A DNA stretch of 64,000 nt, taken from Anaeromicropila populeti (lineage in GTDB: Bacteria > Bacillota > Clostridia > Lachnospirales > Lachnospiraceae). Made by a program: the position numbers and the translations under genes. Below, piece by piece: positions 25,126-34,619 of the stretch. The DNA lies in NCBI RefSeq assembly GCF_900112775.1, contig NZ_FOYZ01000010.1:62001-126000 (forward strand), in the 5' to 3' direction. Within the stretch, counting starts at the first letter, position 1. Every line of letters begins with the position of its first letter. The notes beneath the pieces were generated by a model. It saw only the letters and a list, made by a program, of their open reading frames with translations. It was not told the DNA's origin and ran no database searches.

Positions 25126-25311
25126 GACTTGGAATTAGTTTGGAGATTGAAAATGCTCAGTAAACGCTGATATAGCGAAGAAAATTTGAAATTCTTGGTC
25201 AGATACGAGGACTAGAACCCCTATAAATTATATAGGGTATACGGAAAGATACGGGGTTTACAGAGGAGCAGGTGGTCCGTATTAAGCTGTAACTAGGAGG
25301 AATTTAGTGAA

Positions 25312-27315
25312 ATGAAAAAAATATACATATTATTTTTGTTAGGTCAACTTATTATATTTTCATACATTTTTAGCAATTCTATATATGATATTTATGGATT
25401 AAGCCATATTGGTGACACAAAATTGGAACGTTATGTAATTGAACAGTCTACCCCTGATATTCTAAGCAAAGTTTATGAAAAGTTAATTGAAAAAAATGCT
25501 GAAATTCAAATTGTAAAGATGCCCATATCAAAAGATGACAATTTTGAAGTTACCATATATCAAATATACCATACAAATATTGAGCATGTAAAAAAGTTTA
25601 AGAGTATTTCAAAAAATCATTATGAGTATTACAAAATGACACAAGACGAATTTATGGATGGAACAGGGGTATTTTACGCTAATTTGTCAAATAGAGCAGT
25701 TTATACGATTTCGCAAAAATTGGGAATTACAATAAAAGAAGATAATAACGTAAGTTATGTATCCTATAAATCTGTTATTACACAAAATACATTTGATTTT
25801 ATCATATTGTTAGTTACTACTCAGGTTGTTATTTTTATTTATGTTATTTCAACAGCTAAACAAAATGCTGTAAAAACATTGTTAGGATTTTCAGCAGTAC
25901 GAATATTAAAAGATAGAGTATTGGAACTAATTACAATAGAGGCTATTACGATTGCAGCAATAACAATATTTCATGCCTGTTATTATGCGGCGAAAGGAAA
26001 GGTTAGTTTATTTTATATTCTATTTCTAATGATTTTCCTTGCTTGTATAGGAATGATAAATGTAATTTTAATGATGTTTACGCAAAATCGAGTTAAAAGA
26101 ATAGATGTTGTTTCAACTATAAAAAACAGAATGTTTACTCCAATCATAAATAATGTTGTACAGGTAGCCAAGCTTATCTTGATGTTTGCAATTACACTTG
26201 CAATTTCTATGAGTGTTCAGTCTTATCACAAACTATCTGAAACAAATGATAGAGTAGAAAAGTATAAGGAGCTTAATAATTTTTATTCCTCTTATGGCTA
26301 TAATTCTGATAAATATGAAAAGATTGAGAATAACAAAATAAGTTACCTTGAGATGGCTAATTTAGTCAAGGAAATGTACCAGAAAAATGCAGATAAAGCA
26401 TATCTTATGAATGATTCTATTTGCAGAAAGTTTGATGAACATTATATGCGGGCATCTGGGAAAACAAGGGAGCAACTCATGGATTCTTATCAAGATAATA
26501 ATATAACTGTCAATATGAATTATCTGAAGAATTATATGAATATCGAGGAAGAGGAAATTTTATTTATTGATTTAAAGAAACCAACGATTCTAGTTCCCCA
26601 AAAATATAAGGATATAGAGAGTGAACTAAAAGAGTATTACACTGTGCTTCTTCAAAATAGAATGTATTCTGAATTTTATGGAGAAGAGCCAGTTAAAATG
26701 GAGCCATTGCAGATTATCTATATAAAGAATGGATATCAATATAGGCTTCATAGTTCTTTACAGAATGAGCAGTATTATGATATCAAAATCTGTGATTCCA
26801 TTATCATACTTGACAATGCAATCTTTTCGGGAACATATTATATGCAAGCAATGTCAGAATGTCAATTAGCTTTTCAAACCCATGATCGAGACGAGTTCAG
26901 TGTAATGCTATCTGAATATCGGTTAAACAAGTTGTTTCATGCATATACCATGTTAATTCCATTTATGCAAGACATTAGTAACTATAAGTTTTTAATTGAG
27001 CAAGCAATGATATTTATTAGTCTTTTTTTTATTACATTATTATTCATTATTTATGTATCTAACTATATTGAAGTACAAGTAAATAATAAGAAATACGGCA
27101 TTCTATATCAGATGGGACATAGCATGGGAAGAGTTTTAAGTAAAAACATTTTTATTTCAATAATAATGGCTGCTTCAAGTATTGTATTATGGTTACTCAA
27201 AATCAATGTTATAGCATATATCATTTTTGTTGTATTTGACTTTATAGTATTGTTGTATTTATACCATAGGATTATTATAAAGAATTTGTATAAGATTCTG
27301 AATGGAGGAAATTAG
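25312..27315 (+). CDS. bacteriocin-associated ABC transporter membrane protein (DUF1430-like)
   Basis: 667 residues, four or more clear membrane segments: one at the N-terminus, a group at about 163-265, one near 285, and a C-terminal group (about 565-660). A large extracellular domain lies between. The layout matches the DUF1430 bacteriocin-associated integral membrane proteins that pair with a small ABC ATPase for bacteriocin export or immunity. AGGAGG precedes the ATG. It overlaps the ATPase gene by 14 bp. No bacteriocin precursor gene is visible; an IS element lies directly upstream. Confidence 0.7.
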   Translation: MKKIYILFLLGQLIIFSYIFSNSIYDIYGLSHIGDTKLERYVIEQSTPDILSKVYEKLIEKNAEIQIVKMPISKDDNFEVTIYQIYHTNIEHVKKFKSISKNHYEYYKMTQDEFMDGTGVFYANLSNRAVYTISQKLGITIKEDNNVSYVSYKSVITQNTFDFIILLVTTQVVIFIYVISTAKQNAVKTLLGFSAVRILKDRVLELITIEAITIAAITIFHACYYAAKGKVSLFYILFLMIFLACIGMINVILMMFTQNRVKRIDVVSTIKNRMFTPIINNVVQVAKLILMFAITLAISMSVQSYHKLSETNDRVEKYKELNNFYSSYGYNSDKYEKIENNKISYLEMANLVKEMYQKNADKAYLMNDSICRKFDEHYMRASGKTREQLMDSYQDNNITVNMNYLKNYMNIEEEEILFIDLKKPTILVPQKYKDIESELKEYYTVLLQNRMYSEFYGEEPVKMEPLQIIYIKNGYQYRLHSSLQNEQYYDIKICDSIIILDNAIFSGTYYMQAMSECQLAFQTHDRDEFSVMLSEYRLNKLFHAYTMLIPFMQDISNYKFLIEQAMIFISLFFITLLFIIYVSNYIEVQVNNKKYGILYQMGHSMGRVLSKNIFISIIMAASSIVLWLLKINVIAYIIFVVFDFIVLLYLYHRIIIKNLYKILNGGN

Positions 27316-27316
27316 A

Positions 27317-27952
27317 TTGTCTGTAATTAAGTTAGAAGGCGTTGGTAAGAATTTTCAAGATAAAGAAATAATTAAAGAATTAAACTTGGAAGTGGAACTA
27401 GGAGAAATGGTGGCCATAGTTGGGAAAAGTGGAAAAGGAAAGTCTACATTGCTCAATATGATTGGACTAATATCTGAAAAAACAAATGGGGATTTGTATA
27501 TATGTGGTAAGAAAAATGTTAAGATACATTCCAAGGATGCAATAATGCTTAGAAGAAAAAAGATTGGCTACCTGTTTCAAAATTATGCATTAGCAGATGA
27601 TGAAACTGTGTTATGGAATTTGGAATTGGCATTGGTGTATAAGAATATTGCAAAATCAGAAAAGAGAGTGCGGATTGATTCTGTTTTGGAACAACTTGGT
27701 TTACTGGAACTAAAGAAGATTCCTGTATATAAGCTAAGTGGAGGAGAACAGCAAAGAGTTGCAATGGCTCGTTTGATATTGCAGGAGAGTGAAGTGATTT
27801 TGGCTGATGAGCCAACTGGTTCTTTGGATACTGAAAATCGTGATATTATTTTAGAGTTGTTAAAGCAACTGAAAAAGCAAGGAAAAGCAGTTGTAATTGT
27901 TACACATGATTCCTATGTTGCCCAAGCATGTGATCGTGTGATTACTCTATAA
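27317..27952 (+). CDS. ABC transporter ATP-binding protein, MacB/bacteriocin-export type
   Basis: About 211 residues of a complete ABC ATPase: Walker A GKSGKGKST, Q-loop YLFQNYAL, signature LSGGEQQRVAMAR, Walker B VILADEPTGSLD, H-loop VTHD. Length and the short form are typical of the MacB-like group that exports or confers resistance to peptides. The frame opens at 27302; the second possible start (TTG, 27317) begins the conserved SVIKLEGVGK. It is co-transcribed with the membrane subunit. Confidence 0.85.
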   Translation: MSVIKLEGVGKNFQDKEIIKELNLEVELGEMVAIVGKSGKGKSTLLNMIGLISEKTNGDLYICGKKNVKIHSKDAIMLRRKKIGYLFQNYALADDETVLWNLELALVYKNIAKSEKRVRIDSVLEQLGLLELKKIPVYKLSGGEQQRVAMARLILQESEVILADEPTGSLDTENRDIILELLKQLKKQGKAVVIVTHDSYVAQACDRVITL

Positions 27953-28036
27953 TAGAATTCATACAATCTATTTTAATGACTGGAAGTAATAAGGTTCTTC
28001 TTAAATTATTTTTAAAAATTAAGAATAATATCTGAC

Positions 28037-28085
28037 AAAGAAAGGCTCTTTGTTTGGACGTACACACAAACAGCCTTTCCTTTCT
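28037..28085 (+). terminator. hairpin after the ABC exporter operon
   Basis: AAAG-AAAGGCT...TTTGTTTG pairs with CAAACA-GCCTTTCCTTT around a 10-nt loop. The stem is long with small bulges. Confidence 0.55.
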
Positions 28086-28191
28086 TAAAAGGGTCTCAAG
28101 AAATATCAAAAAATTTTAAAAAACCATGCAACATTCTGCCCCATATTTTACACTATATATATGAAATGCATTTCACGAAAGGAGGCTGTGA

Positions 28192-28698
28192 ATGGAATCG
28201 CAGGAGGAATTCGTTAGGAGAGCTCAAAATTCTGATGCAGAGGCATTTGCCCAATTATATAAAATGATATACAGAGATTTGTACCGCTTTGCCTATTATA
28301 CGTTACAAAACCAACAGGATGCTGAGGATGTAGTGAGTGAAGCGGTATTAGATGCTTATCGGACAATCAGACAGCTGAAGGAGCCACAGGCATTTAAAAG
28401 CTGGATTTTTAAAATAGTGAGCAATAAGTGTAAACAAAAGAAAAAGGAATATTTAAGACAAGATGTAACATTAGATGAAAACATTCCTGTTATGGAAAAG
28501 GAAATGGAAGATGGAGAAGCATTTCAGGCGATGAAGCTGTTAACCAAGGAAGAAAGGGTTATTATTAATATGTTTGTTTTTGGAGGCTATAAGGGAGAAG
28601 AGATTGGCGAAATACTACATACAAAGCATAGTACCATTCGCTCAAAGTACCGAAGAGCCTTGCTAAAAATGAAACAGGCGATAGAACTTGGAATGTAG
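28192..28698 (+). CDS. ECF-type RNA polymerase sigma factor
   Basis: 168 residues. Region 2 contains DLYRFAYYTLQNQQDAEDVV and the AWIF-like SWIFKIVSNKC; region 4 is an HTH ending HTKHSTIRSKYRRALLKMK. GAAAGGAGG precedes the ATG. A -35-like CAACATT lies about 75 bp upstream, consistent with an ECF-type autoregulated promoter, though the -10 is unclear. It is followed 20 bp later by a membrane beta-propeller protein whose cytoplasmic N-terminus may act as its anti-sigma factor. Confidence 0.85.
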   Translation: MESQEEFVRRAQNSDAEAFAQLYKMIYRDLYRFAYYTLQNQQDAEDVVSEAVLDAYRTIRQLKEPQAFKSWIFKIVSNKCKQKKKEYLRQDVTLDENIPVMEKEMEDGEAFQAMKLLTKEERVIINMFVFGGYKGEEIGEILHTKHSTIRSKYRRALLKMKQAIELGM

Positions 28699-28718
28699 AA
28701 ATGAAACGGAGGTTTCGT

Positions 28719-30797
28719 ATGAATAAAAAGGAAGACCAATACTGGGAAGAAGATTATTTAGATATGTTGGAGAGAGCCATGAAAGAAGAAGCAGAGTATG
28801 TTGAAATTCCAGAGAGTGTTTTGCCAGAAAATATGTTAGAGAAGTTAAAGAATGTACAGCAGACAGATAGTAAGAAAAAGAAAATTCAGCTTACAAGAAT
28901 ACTGGGAGTGGCAGCCTGTTTTATTGGCGTTGTTGGACTTTCTCTTAGTGCAGTATATTTTGCAAAGGAAAGGCCGGCGGAACAGGGAATTAAGAATACC
29001 GAAGCCATTGTATCAGAAGCCGTCAGCCAGGAAGTTAATGAAGGAATAGAAAAGGAAAGCAAGCAGATCCCCGTAAGTGCAAAAAGTTATGACCAGGTTT
29101 ACCAGGTTTTAAAACAGGTATATGAAAATGGTATGTCAGAATCTGCCAGGATATTTGAAATGTATGATTATGCTATGACAGCTGATACTGTCGAAGACGG
29201 AGTATCAACAGGAACCGCAGAACTGAATGGTTCTATTTCAAAAACCAATACCCAAGTGGAGGATATTGATGAAGCAGATGTGATTAAAGTAGATGGCAAT
29301 TATATTTATTACTATAATTGCAGTGATGCGTCTTACGAGACGTATTCCATAGATATCATAAAAGTAAATGGAAGTGAAATGGAAAAAGCAGGAGAGATTC
29401 AAGGTAGTGGACAATGCAATGACTTTTATGTAACGGGTAATCAGCTCATTCTATTTCAAACAGTGTATGATAATGATAATACGATTACAAAAATTCTGTT
29501 TTATGATATTACCAATAGAGAGAATCCAGTTTTAACCCATACTCTGACTCAGGACGGTGCGCTGTCAACCTCCCGTTTGACAGGTGGCTATTTGTATACA
29601 ATTTCCCAATACGCACCTTATCAGCTATATCGGATTATGGAAGATGAATCAGAAAATGTGGAGGATTGTGTTCCAAGTATCAATAATGCGAAGGTAGAGC
29701 CAGAACGGATTATTATTCCAGAAAACCCAGATGCGGCGGGATTTTTAGTAGTTACTGCTGTTTCATTAGAAGATACTGCTGACTTTAAAGATTACAAAGC
29801 AGTCATTTCATCAGGAGATCAGTTTTATATGAGTAAAGAAAATTTGTATATTGCAGATACCTGCTACGCAGAAGAGGGGGAAAAGGATTCTACGCAGATT
29901 ACAAAGCTTTCCTATGCAGATGGTACAATTATAGGAGAGGTGACTGGAAAAATTGATGGGCATATTGGCGATACCTTTGCAATGGATGAATATGAAGGAA
30001 ATCTGAGAGTTGTTACTACTGTTTCTATCTATGAGGAAGTTGACAGCGAGGAGGAGCAATACATGGTTAGGATGGAGCCATATGCCGGAATTTCTATTTT
30101 GCCTATAGGCCAGACCTCTACTACGAATGCACTTTTTGTTATGGACGCTAACCTGAATGTAATAGGAAAAATTGAAAATCTTGCCGAAGGTGAGAGGGTG
30201 TATTCAGCTAGATTTTTTGGAGATACTGGTTACTTTGTTACATTCCGCCAGGTTGACCCACTGTTTTCAGTAGATTTGTCAAACCCAGAAAAACCTGTTA
30301 TTGTAGGTGAATTAAAAATTACTGGTTTTTCTGAATATCTGCACTTTTGGTCAGATAATTTACTGCTGGGAATCGGAAATGAAGTGGACCCTGAAACCAA
30401 TGCTACAATTGGCTTAAAGCTTTCCATGTTTGATATTTCAGATCCTGAAAATGTAGTTGAAAAGGATAAGATTGTATTGGAAAACTGCTACTCACAGGCA
30501 CTATACAATCACAAGGCGGTGCTTATCGATCCAAAGAAAAATATATTGGGATTTGATTGGAGTGGAAATTATATCACTACAGATGATTACAAGAATGGTT
30601 ATTTGATATATGGGTACGACGAAGACCAGGGATTTACAGAAAGAATAAAATCTGTTTCTGACAGCGAATGCAATTATTTTTATAATAATCGAGGTGTCTA
30701 TATTGGAAATACTCTTTATATAGTAGATTTGAATGGAGTGATTACAGCATATGACCTGACAACAAGAGAACAGACGGGTCAAATAAAAGTTAACTAA
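28719..30797 (+). CDS. membrane-anchored C-terminal beta-propeller protein, probable sigma partner
   Basis: About 692 residues. A charged cytoplasmic N-terminus of about 55 residues (EEDYLDMLERAMKEEAE) precedes one membrane helix (about 63-83, ILGVAACFIGVVGLSLSAVYF). The extracellular part has the family signature TNTQVEDIDEADVIKVDGNY of secreted beta-propeller proteins and repeated NLLLGIG-like blades. ATG 28719 has CGGAGG upstream; an earlier ATG at 28701 does not. Anti-sigma function is inferred from its place after the ECF gene and its topology. Confidence 0.75.
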   Translation: MNKKEDQYWEEDYLDMLERAMKEEAEYVEIPESVLPENMLEKLKNVQQTDSKKKKIQLTRILGVAACFIGVVGLSLSAVYFAKERPAEQGIKNTEAIVSEAVSQEVNEGIEKESKQIPVSAKSYDQVYQVLKQVYENGMSESARIFEMYDYAMTADTVEDGVSTGTAELNGSISKTNTQVEDIDEADVIKVDGNYIYYYNCSDASYETYSIDIIKVNGSEMEKAGEIQGSGQCNDFYVTGNQLILFQTVYDNDNTITKILFYDITNRENPVLTHTLTQDGALSTSRLTGGYLYTISQYAPYQLYRIMEDESENVEDCVPSINNAKVEPERIIIPENPDAAGFLVVTAVSLEDTADFKDYKAVISSGDQFYMSKENLYIADTCYAEEGEKDSTQITKLSYADGTIIGEVTGKIDGHIGDTFAMDEYEGNLRVVTTVSIYEEVDSEEEQYMVRMEPYAGISILPIGQTSTTNALFVMDANLNVIGKIENLAEGERVYSARFFGDTGYFVTFRQVDPLFSVDLSNPEKPVIVGELKITGFSEYLHFWSDNLLLGIGNEVDPETNATIGLKLSMFDISDPENVVEKDKIVLENCYSQALYNHKAVLIDPKKNILGFDWSGNYITTDDYKNGYLIYGYDEDQGFTERIKSVSDSECNYFYNNRGVYIGNTLYIVDLNGVITAYDLTTREQTGQIKVN

Positions 30798-30944
30798 ATA
30801 GGAAAAAGGGGCGGCTGCTCTACAGATAAATGATTATTTGTAAGTGGCGGCTCCTTTGTTTCTTTTATCCGCTGTTATCCCTTGCTATTTTATGTCTTCT
30901 ACGTTATACTGCTTACATGATAAAGATAGAACGGAGAGAAAAGA

Positions 30945-32150
30945 ATGAGTACAGCAGTTGTATATGTAAAAAAGGGAGAAGGAAGGGCGTTGAAGGAAGG
31001 CGGTCTTTGGATTTTTGATAATGAAATAGAGAAAATAGAAGGCGAAGTGGAAGAGGGCGCTGTTGTAAGGGTACATGATTTTGACGGTTATCCGCTGGGG
31101 CTGGGATTTCTGAATCGCAACTCAAAAATTACAGTTCGCATGATGACTAGAAAAGCAGATGCTGTAATTGATGAAGCATTTTTAAGAATGCGGGTAAGAA
31201 ATGCATGGGAGTACCGAAAGAAAACGGTAGATACAAAGAGCTGCCGCGTTATTTTTGGAGAAGCAGATTTTCTGCCAGGCATTGTAATCGATAAATTTTC
31301 AGATGTGCTGGTGGTACAGTCTCTTGCTTTGGGAATTGATAAAATGAAGCCAGTGATTTTGAAAGTGTTGAAGGAAATACTTGCAGAGGATGGGATTATT
31401 ATTCGCGGTATTTATGAACGAAGCGATGCTAAAGTACGTAACCTGGAAGGGATGGAACGAGTAAAGGGTTTTATTGGAGATGCGTTTGATACAAAGGTGG
31501 AAGTAGAAGAAAATGGAGTTAAGTATATAGTCGATGTTGCTGAGGGACAAAAGACAGGTTTTTTCCTGGATCAAAAATATAATCGCAAGGCAATACAAGG
31601 GCTTTGTAAAGGTGCAAGAGTACTGGACTGTTTTACTCATACAGGTTCCTTTGCCTTGAATGCTGCCATTGCTGGCGCTGAAAGTGTTCTTGGAGTAGAT
31701 GCTTCTGAGACTGGTATTTTACAGGCAGAGGAAAATGCAAGATTAAATGGAGTGGAGCAACTAGCAAAATTTCAATGTGCGGATGTATTTGACCTTTTGC
31801 CAAAGCTAGAGGCTGAAGGAGAACGATATGATGTTGTAATTCTAGACCCACCTGCATTTACAAAATCTAGGGCTTCTGTTAAGAATGCAACCAAGGGATA
31901 TCGTGAAATTAATATGCGTGGTTTAAAGCTGGTAAAGGATGGAGGGTATTTGGCCACCTGTTCCTGTTCTCATTTTATGACACCAGAATTATTTGCTGAA
32001 ACAATCCGCCAGGCTGCTAAGTCAGCGCATAAGCGTTTAAGACAGGTTGAATATCGGACACAGTCAGCAGATCATCCTATTTTATGGGCAGCAGAGGAAT
32101 CTTATTATTTAAAATTTTATATTTTTCAGGTATGTGACGAAAAATATTAA
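30945..32150 (+). CDS. rlmI: class I SAM-dependent 23S rRNA methyltransferase, RlmI-like
   Basis: 401 residues: an N-terminal PUA-like domain (about 1-75, VYVKKGEGRALKEGGLWIFDNEI), an EEHEE-like linker, and a Rossmann methyltransferase (VLDCFTHTGSFALNAA for SAM binding; VILDPPAFTKS as motif IV; CSCSHFM). E. coli RlmI makes m5C1962 in 23S rRNA. GGAGAG precedes the ATG. The folC start lies 13 bp downstream. Confidence 0.85.
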   Translation: MSTAVVYVKKGEGRALKEGGLWIFDNEIEKIEGEVEEGAVVRVHDFDGYPLGLGFLNRNSKITVRMMTRKADAVIDEAFLRMRVRNAWEYRKKTVDTKSCRVIFGEADFLPGIVIDKFSDVLVVQSLALGIDKMKPVILKVLKEILAEDGIIIRGIYERSDAKVRNLEGMERVKGFIGDAFDTKVEVEENGVKYIVDVAEGQKTGFFLDQKYNRKAIQGLCKGARVLDCFTHTGSFALNAAIAGAESVLGVDASETGILQAEENARLNGVEQLAKFQCADVFDLLPKLEAEGERYDVVILDPPAFTKSRASVKNATKGYREINMRGLKLVKDGGYLATCSCSHFMTPELFAETIRQAAKSAHKRLRQVEYRTQSADHPILWAAEESYYLKFYIFQVCDEKY

Positions 32151-32163
32151 GTGGAGCGGAACT

Positions 32164-33453
32164 ATGGATTACAAAGAAGCAATGGAATATGTGGACGAAT
32201 GCGGTCAATTTGGAATGGTACTTGGTCTTGATACAATGAAAGAGCTGTTACGGCAGCTTGGAAACCCAGAAAAAAATCAGAAGGTGCTTCATATTGCAGG
32301 TACAAATGGAAAAGGGTCTGTAGGTACATTTCTAACTAGCATTCTTGCAGCAGCAGGTTTTAAGGTTGGGAGATATGTTTCACCAGTTATTTTAGAGTAT
32401 TGTGAACGGATACAATTTCAAAAAGGAAAAGAAAATCAATATATAAAACAAAATACAGTTGCTGAGTTATTAACCAAGATACGAAAATGTATTTGTGCCA
32501 TGAGGGATCAAGGTTTTCCACATCCCACTTTATTTGAAATAGAGACAGCGATGGCTTTTCTTGCCTTTGCAGAAGAAAAATGTGATTTTGTAGTATTAGA
32601 AGTGGGATTAGGAGGAAGACTAGACGCAACTAATGTAGTGGAAAATGTTGAGGTCAGTATATTGACAGCTATTGGCATGGATCATATGAAAATGCTGGGG
32701 AATACCATTGAAAAAATAGCCTGGGAGAAGTGCGGTATTATAAAAAATGAGGTACCAGTGATTACTTATGTGCAGGAAGTGAGTGTTCAAAGAGTAATTT
32801 TACAGCAGTGTCAAGAAAAAGGGACAGAGTTATTTTGCTGTGATTTTACACAATTGCAAATTCAATCCCAGTCAATGGAAGGAACAATCTTTTCTTATAA
32901 GGAATTTTCTGATATTGAAATATCAATATTAGGTGAAAATCAGCCTAAAAATGCAGCGTTAGCCCTTGAGGTGATACAGCATTTAAGAAAAATAGGGTAT
33001 TTAATTTCAGAACAGGCGGTAAAGGAGGGAATGAAGCTGGCAAAGTGGCCGGGGCGTTTTCAGGTGGTATCCGCAGAACCACTTATAGTGGTAGATGGAG
33101 CGCACAATCAGCCAGCAGCATATTCCTTAATCAAATCTCTGGATTTGTATTTCCCTAAACAGAAATGGAATTTCATTGTTGGCATATTTGCAGACAAGGA
33201 ATATGAAAAAATATTGGAAATTACAGCTCCATATGCGAAAAAAATAGTTACGATTACTCCGCCTGGTGCCAGAGGACTGCCAGCAGAGCAGCTTTCAAGG
33301 ATAGCAAAAAAACATTGTCAGATAGTGGAATGTGGAAAGGATATAAGGAGTGTGCTGGAGAGGGTGTCAACATGCAGGGAAGAGAAGTTTTTAGTATTTG
33401 GCTCACTTTCCTTCTTGGGAACTGTTATTGAATATTTTAATGCAAATAATTAG
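32164..33453 (+). CDS. folC: folylpolyglutamate synthase / dihydrofolate synthase
   Basis: About 429 residues of the Mur-ligase-like FolC family, which adds glutamate to dihydropteroate or folates using ATP. Visible: P-loop HIAGTNGKGSVGTFL, FEIETAMAFLAF, EVGLGGRLDATN, GMDHMKMLG and VVDGAHNQPAAY. ATG 32164 follows GTGGAGCGG; the frame also opens at a GTG (32134) inside rlmI, which is rejected. It heads the folate cluster folC-folE-HD-folP-folBK. Confidence 0.93.
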   Translation: MDYKEAMEYVDECGQFGMVLGLDTMKELLRQLGNPEKNQKVLHIAGTNGKGSVGTFLTSILAAAGFKVGRYVSPVILEYCERIQFQKGKENQYIKQNTVAELLTKIRKCICAMRDQGFPHPTLFEIETAMAFLAFAEEKCDFVVLEVGLGGRLDATNVVENVEVSILTAIGMDHMKMLGNTIEKIAWEKCGIIKNEVPVITYVQEVSVQRVILQQCQEKGTELFCCDFTQLQIQSQSMEGTIFSYKEFSDIEISILGENQPKNAALALEVIQHLRKIGYLISEQAVKEGMKLAKWPGRFQVVSAEPLIVVDGAHNQPAAYSLIKSLDLYFPKQKWNFIVGIFADKEYEKILEITAPYAKKIVTITPPGARGLPAEQLSRIAKKHCQIVECGKDIRSVLERVSTCREEKFLVFGSLSFLGTVIEYFNANN

Positions 33454-33541
33454 TATTTTTCTGCATTAGTTGCGGCAGCAAAGGAAAAATGTTATAATTC
33501 AATACAGATTTCAGAGACACGTCTTGGAAGGATGAAAATAA

Positions 33542-34108
33542 ATGAATAATAAGATAGATAAAAATAAAATAGAAGAAGCAGTCAGGCTGTTTTTAGAAGG
33601 AATTGGGGAGGATGTTACAAGAGAAGGACTGTTAGATACTCCTACAAGAATCAGTTCCATGTGTGAAGAATTATTTGCAGGAATTGGACAAGATGCCAGC
33701 TGCCATTTGACAAAAACATTTTCTGCACCAAATAATGAAATGGTTATTGAAAAGGACATTACCTTTTACTCAGTATGTGAACATCATTTTCTACCGTTTT
33801 ATGGGAAGGTTCATATCGCCTATGTACCAGATGGGAAGGTTGTGGGACTAAGTAAGCTGGCAAGAACAGTTGAGGTATATGCACGAAGAGCTCAAATTCA
33901 GGAGCAGATGACAAGTCAGATCGCAGATGACATAATGGAACATTTGCAGCCAAGGGGGGTAATGGTTTACATTGAGGCAGAGCATATGTGTATGACAATG
34001 CGCGGAATTAAAAAGCCAGGAGCAACCACCGTTTCCTTTGCTACAAGGGGTGAATTTCAGACATCGGAAGAACTAAGAAAATCTTTTTTGGAGATTATCA
34101 AAGGATAG
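33542..34108 (+). CDS. folE: GTP cyclohydrolase I
   Basis: 188 residues, type IA. It converts GTP to 7,8-dihydroneopterin triphosphate, the first folate step. Key zinc ligands and catalytic residues are in [10 protein letters not shown] and [10 protein letters not shown], with VVGLSKLAR, the TxxRGEF-like C-terminus and DTPTRI near the start. AAGGATG precedes the ATG. Confidence 0.95.
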   Translation: MNNKIDKNKIEEAVRLFLEGIGEDVTREGLLDTPTRISSMCEELFAGIGQDASCHLTKTFSAPNNEMVIEKDITFYSVCEHHFLPFYGKVHIAYVPDGKVVGLSKLARTVEVYARRAQIQEQMTSQIADDIMEHLQPRGVMVYIEAEHMCMTMRGIKKPGATTVSFATRGEFQTSEELRKSFLEIIKG

Positions 34109-34136
34109 AATAGTCTCCGCGTGAAGTGAGGTAAGT

Positions 34137-34619
34137 ATGGAAAGAGTAAATCAGATTTTGAAGCATCCGAAATACTTAGAGGCAATGAAACAATTGAATC
34201 AGTATGAAAAGGACAGATTATATTGTAAACATGGATTTCAACATCAGATGGATGTGGCTAGAATTGCGCTGCTCCTTTCTTATGAGAGAGCTGTTAAAGT
34301 GGATAAAGAAAAGATTTATGCAGTTGCACTGCTGCACGATTTAGGGCGTATTTATGAATATCAGGGAAAATGTTCTCATGAATCAGGGAGTATTATTCTG
34401 GCACTCCCCATTCTTTTCGATTGTAACTTTAGTGAGGAAGAAATCCACGAAATAGTAGAAGCAATTGCAGGGCACAGGGAGAGAAGTAAGCCACATAAAA
34501 GTTCGTTAGGCGATTTTATTGCAGAAGCAGATACTTTATCGAGGAGTTGTTTCCTTTGTGAGATGACAGAGAGCTGTAAATGGGAGCAGTCAAGAAAGAA
34601 TATGGAGATAATATTATGA
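34137..34619 (+). CDS. HD-domain hydrolase embedded in the folate operon
   Basis: 160 residues. An HD phosphohydrolase: H of GFQHQMDVARIA, the HD pair in VALLHDLGRIYEY, and a later H of AIAGHRER. A C-terminal cysteine group (CFLCEMTESCKW) is unusual for a plain HD domain and may bind metal. It lies between folE and folP, overlapping the folP start by 4 bp (ATGA). No Nudix-type dihydroneopterin triphosphate pyrophosphatase is in the cluster, so it is a candidate for that dephosphorylation step; this is inference. Confidence 0.75.
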   Translation: MERVNQILKHPKYLEAMKQLNQYEKDRLYCKHGFQHQMDVARIALLLSYERAVKVDKEKIYAVALLHDLGRIYEYQGKCSHESGSIILALPILFDCNFSEEEIHEIVEAIAGHRERSKPHKSSLGDFIAEADTLSRSCFLCEMTESCKWEQSRKNMEIIL

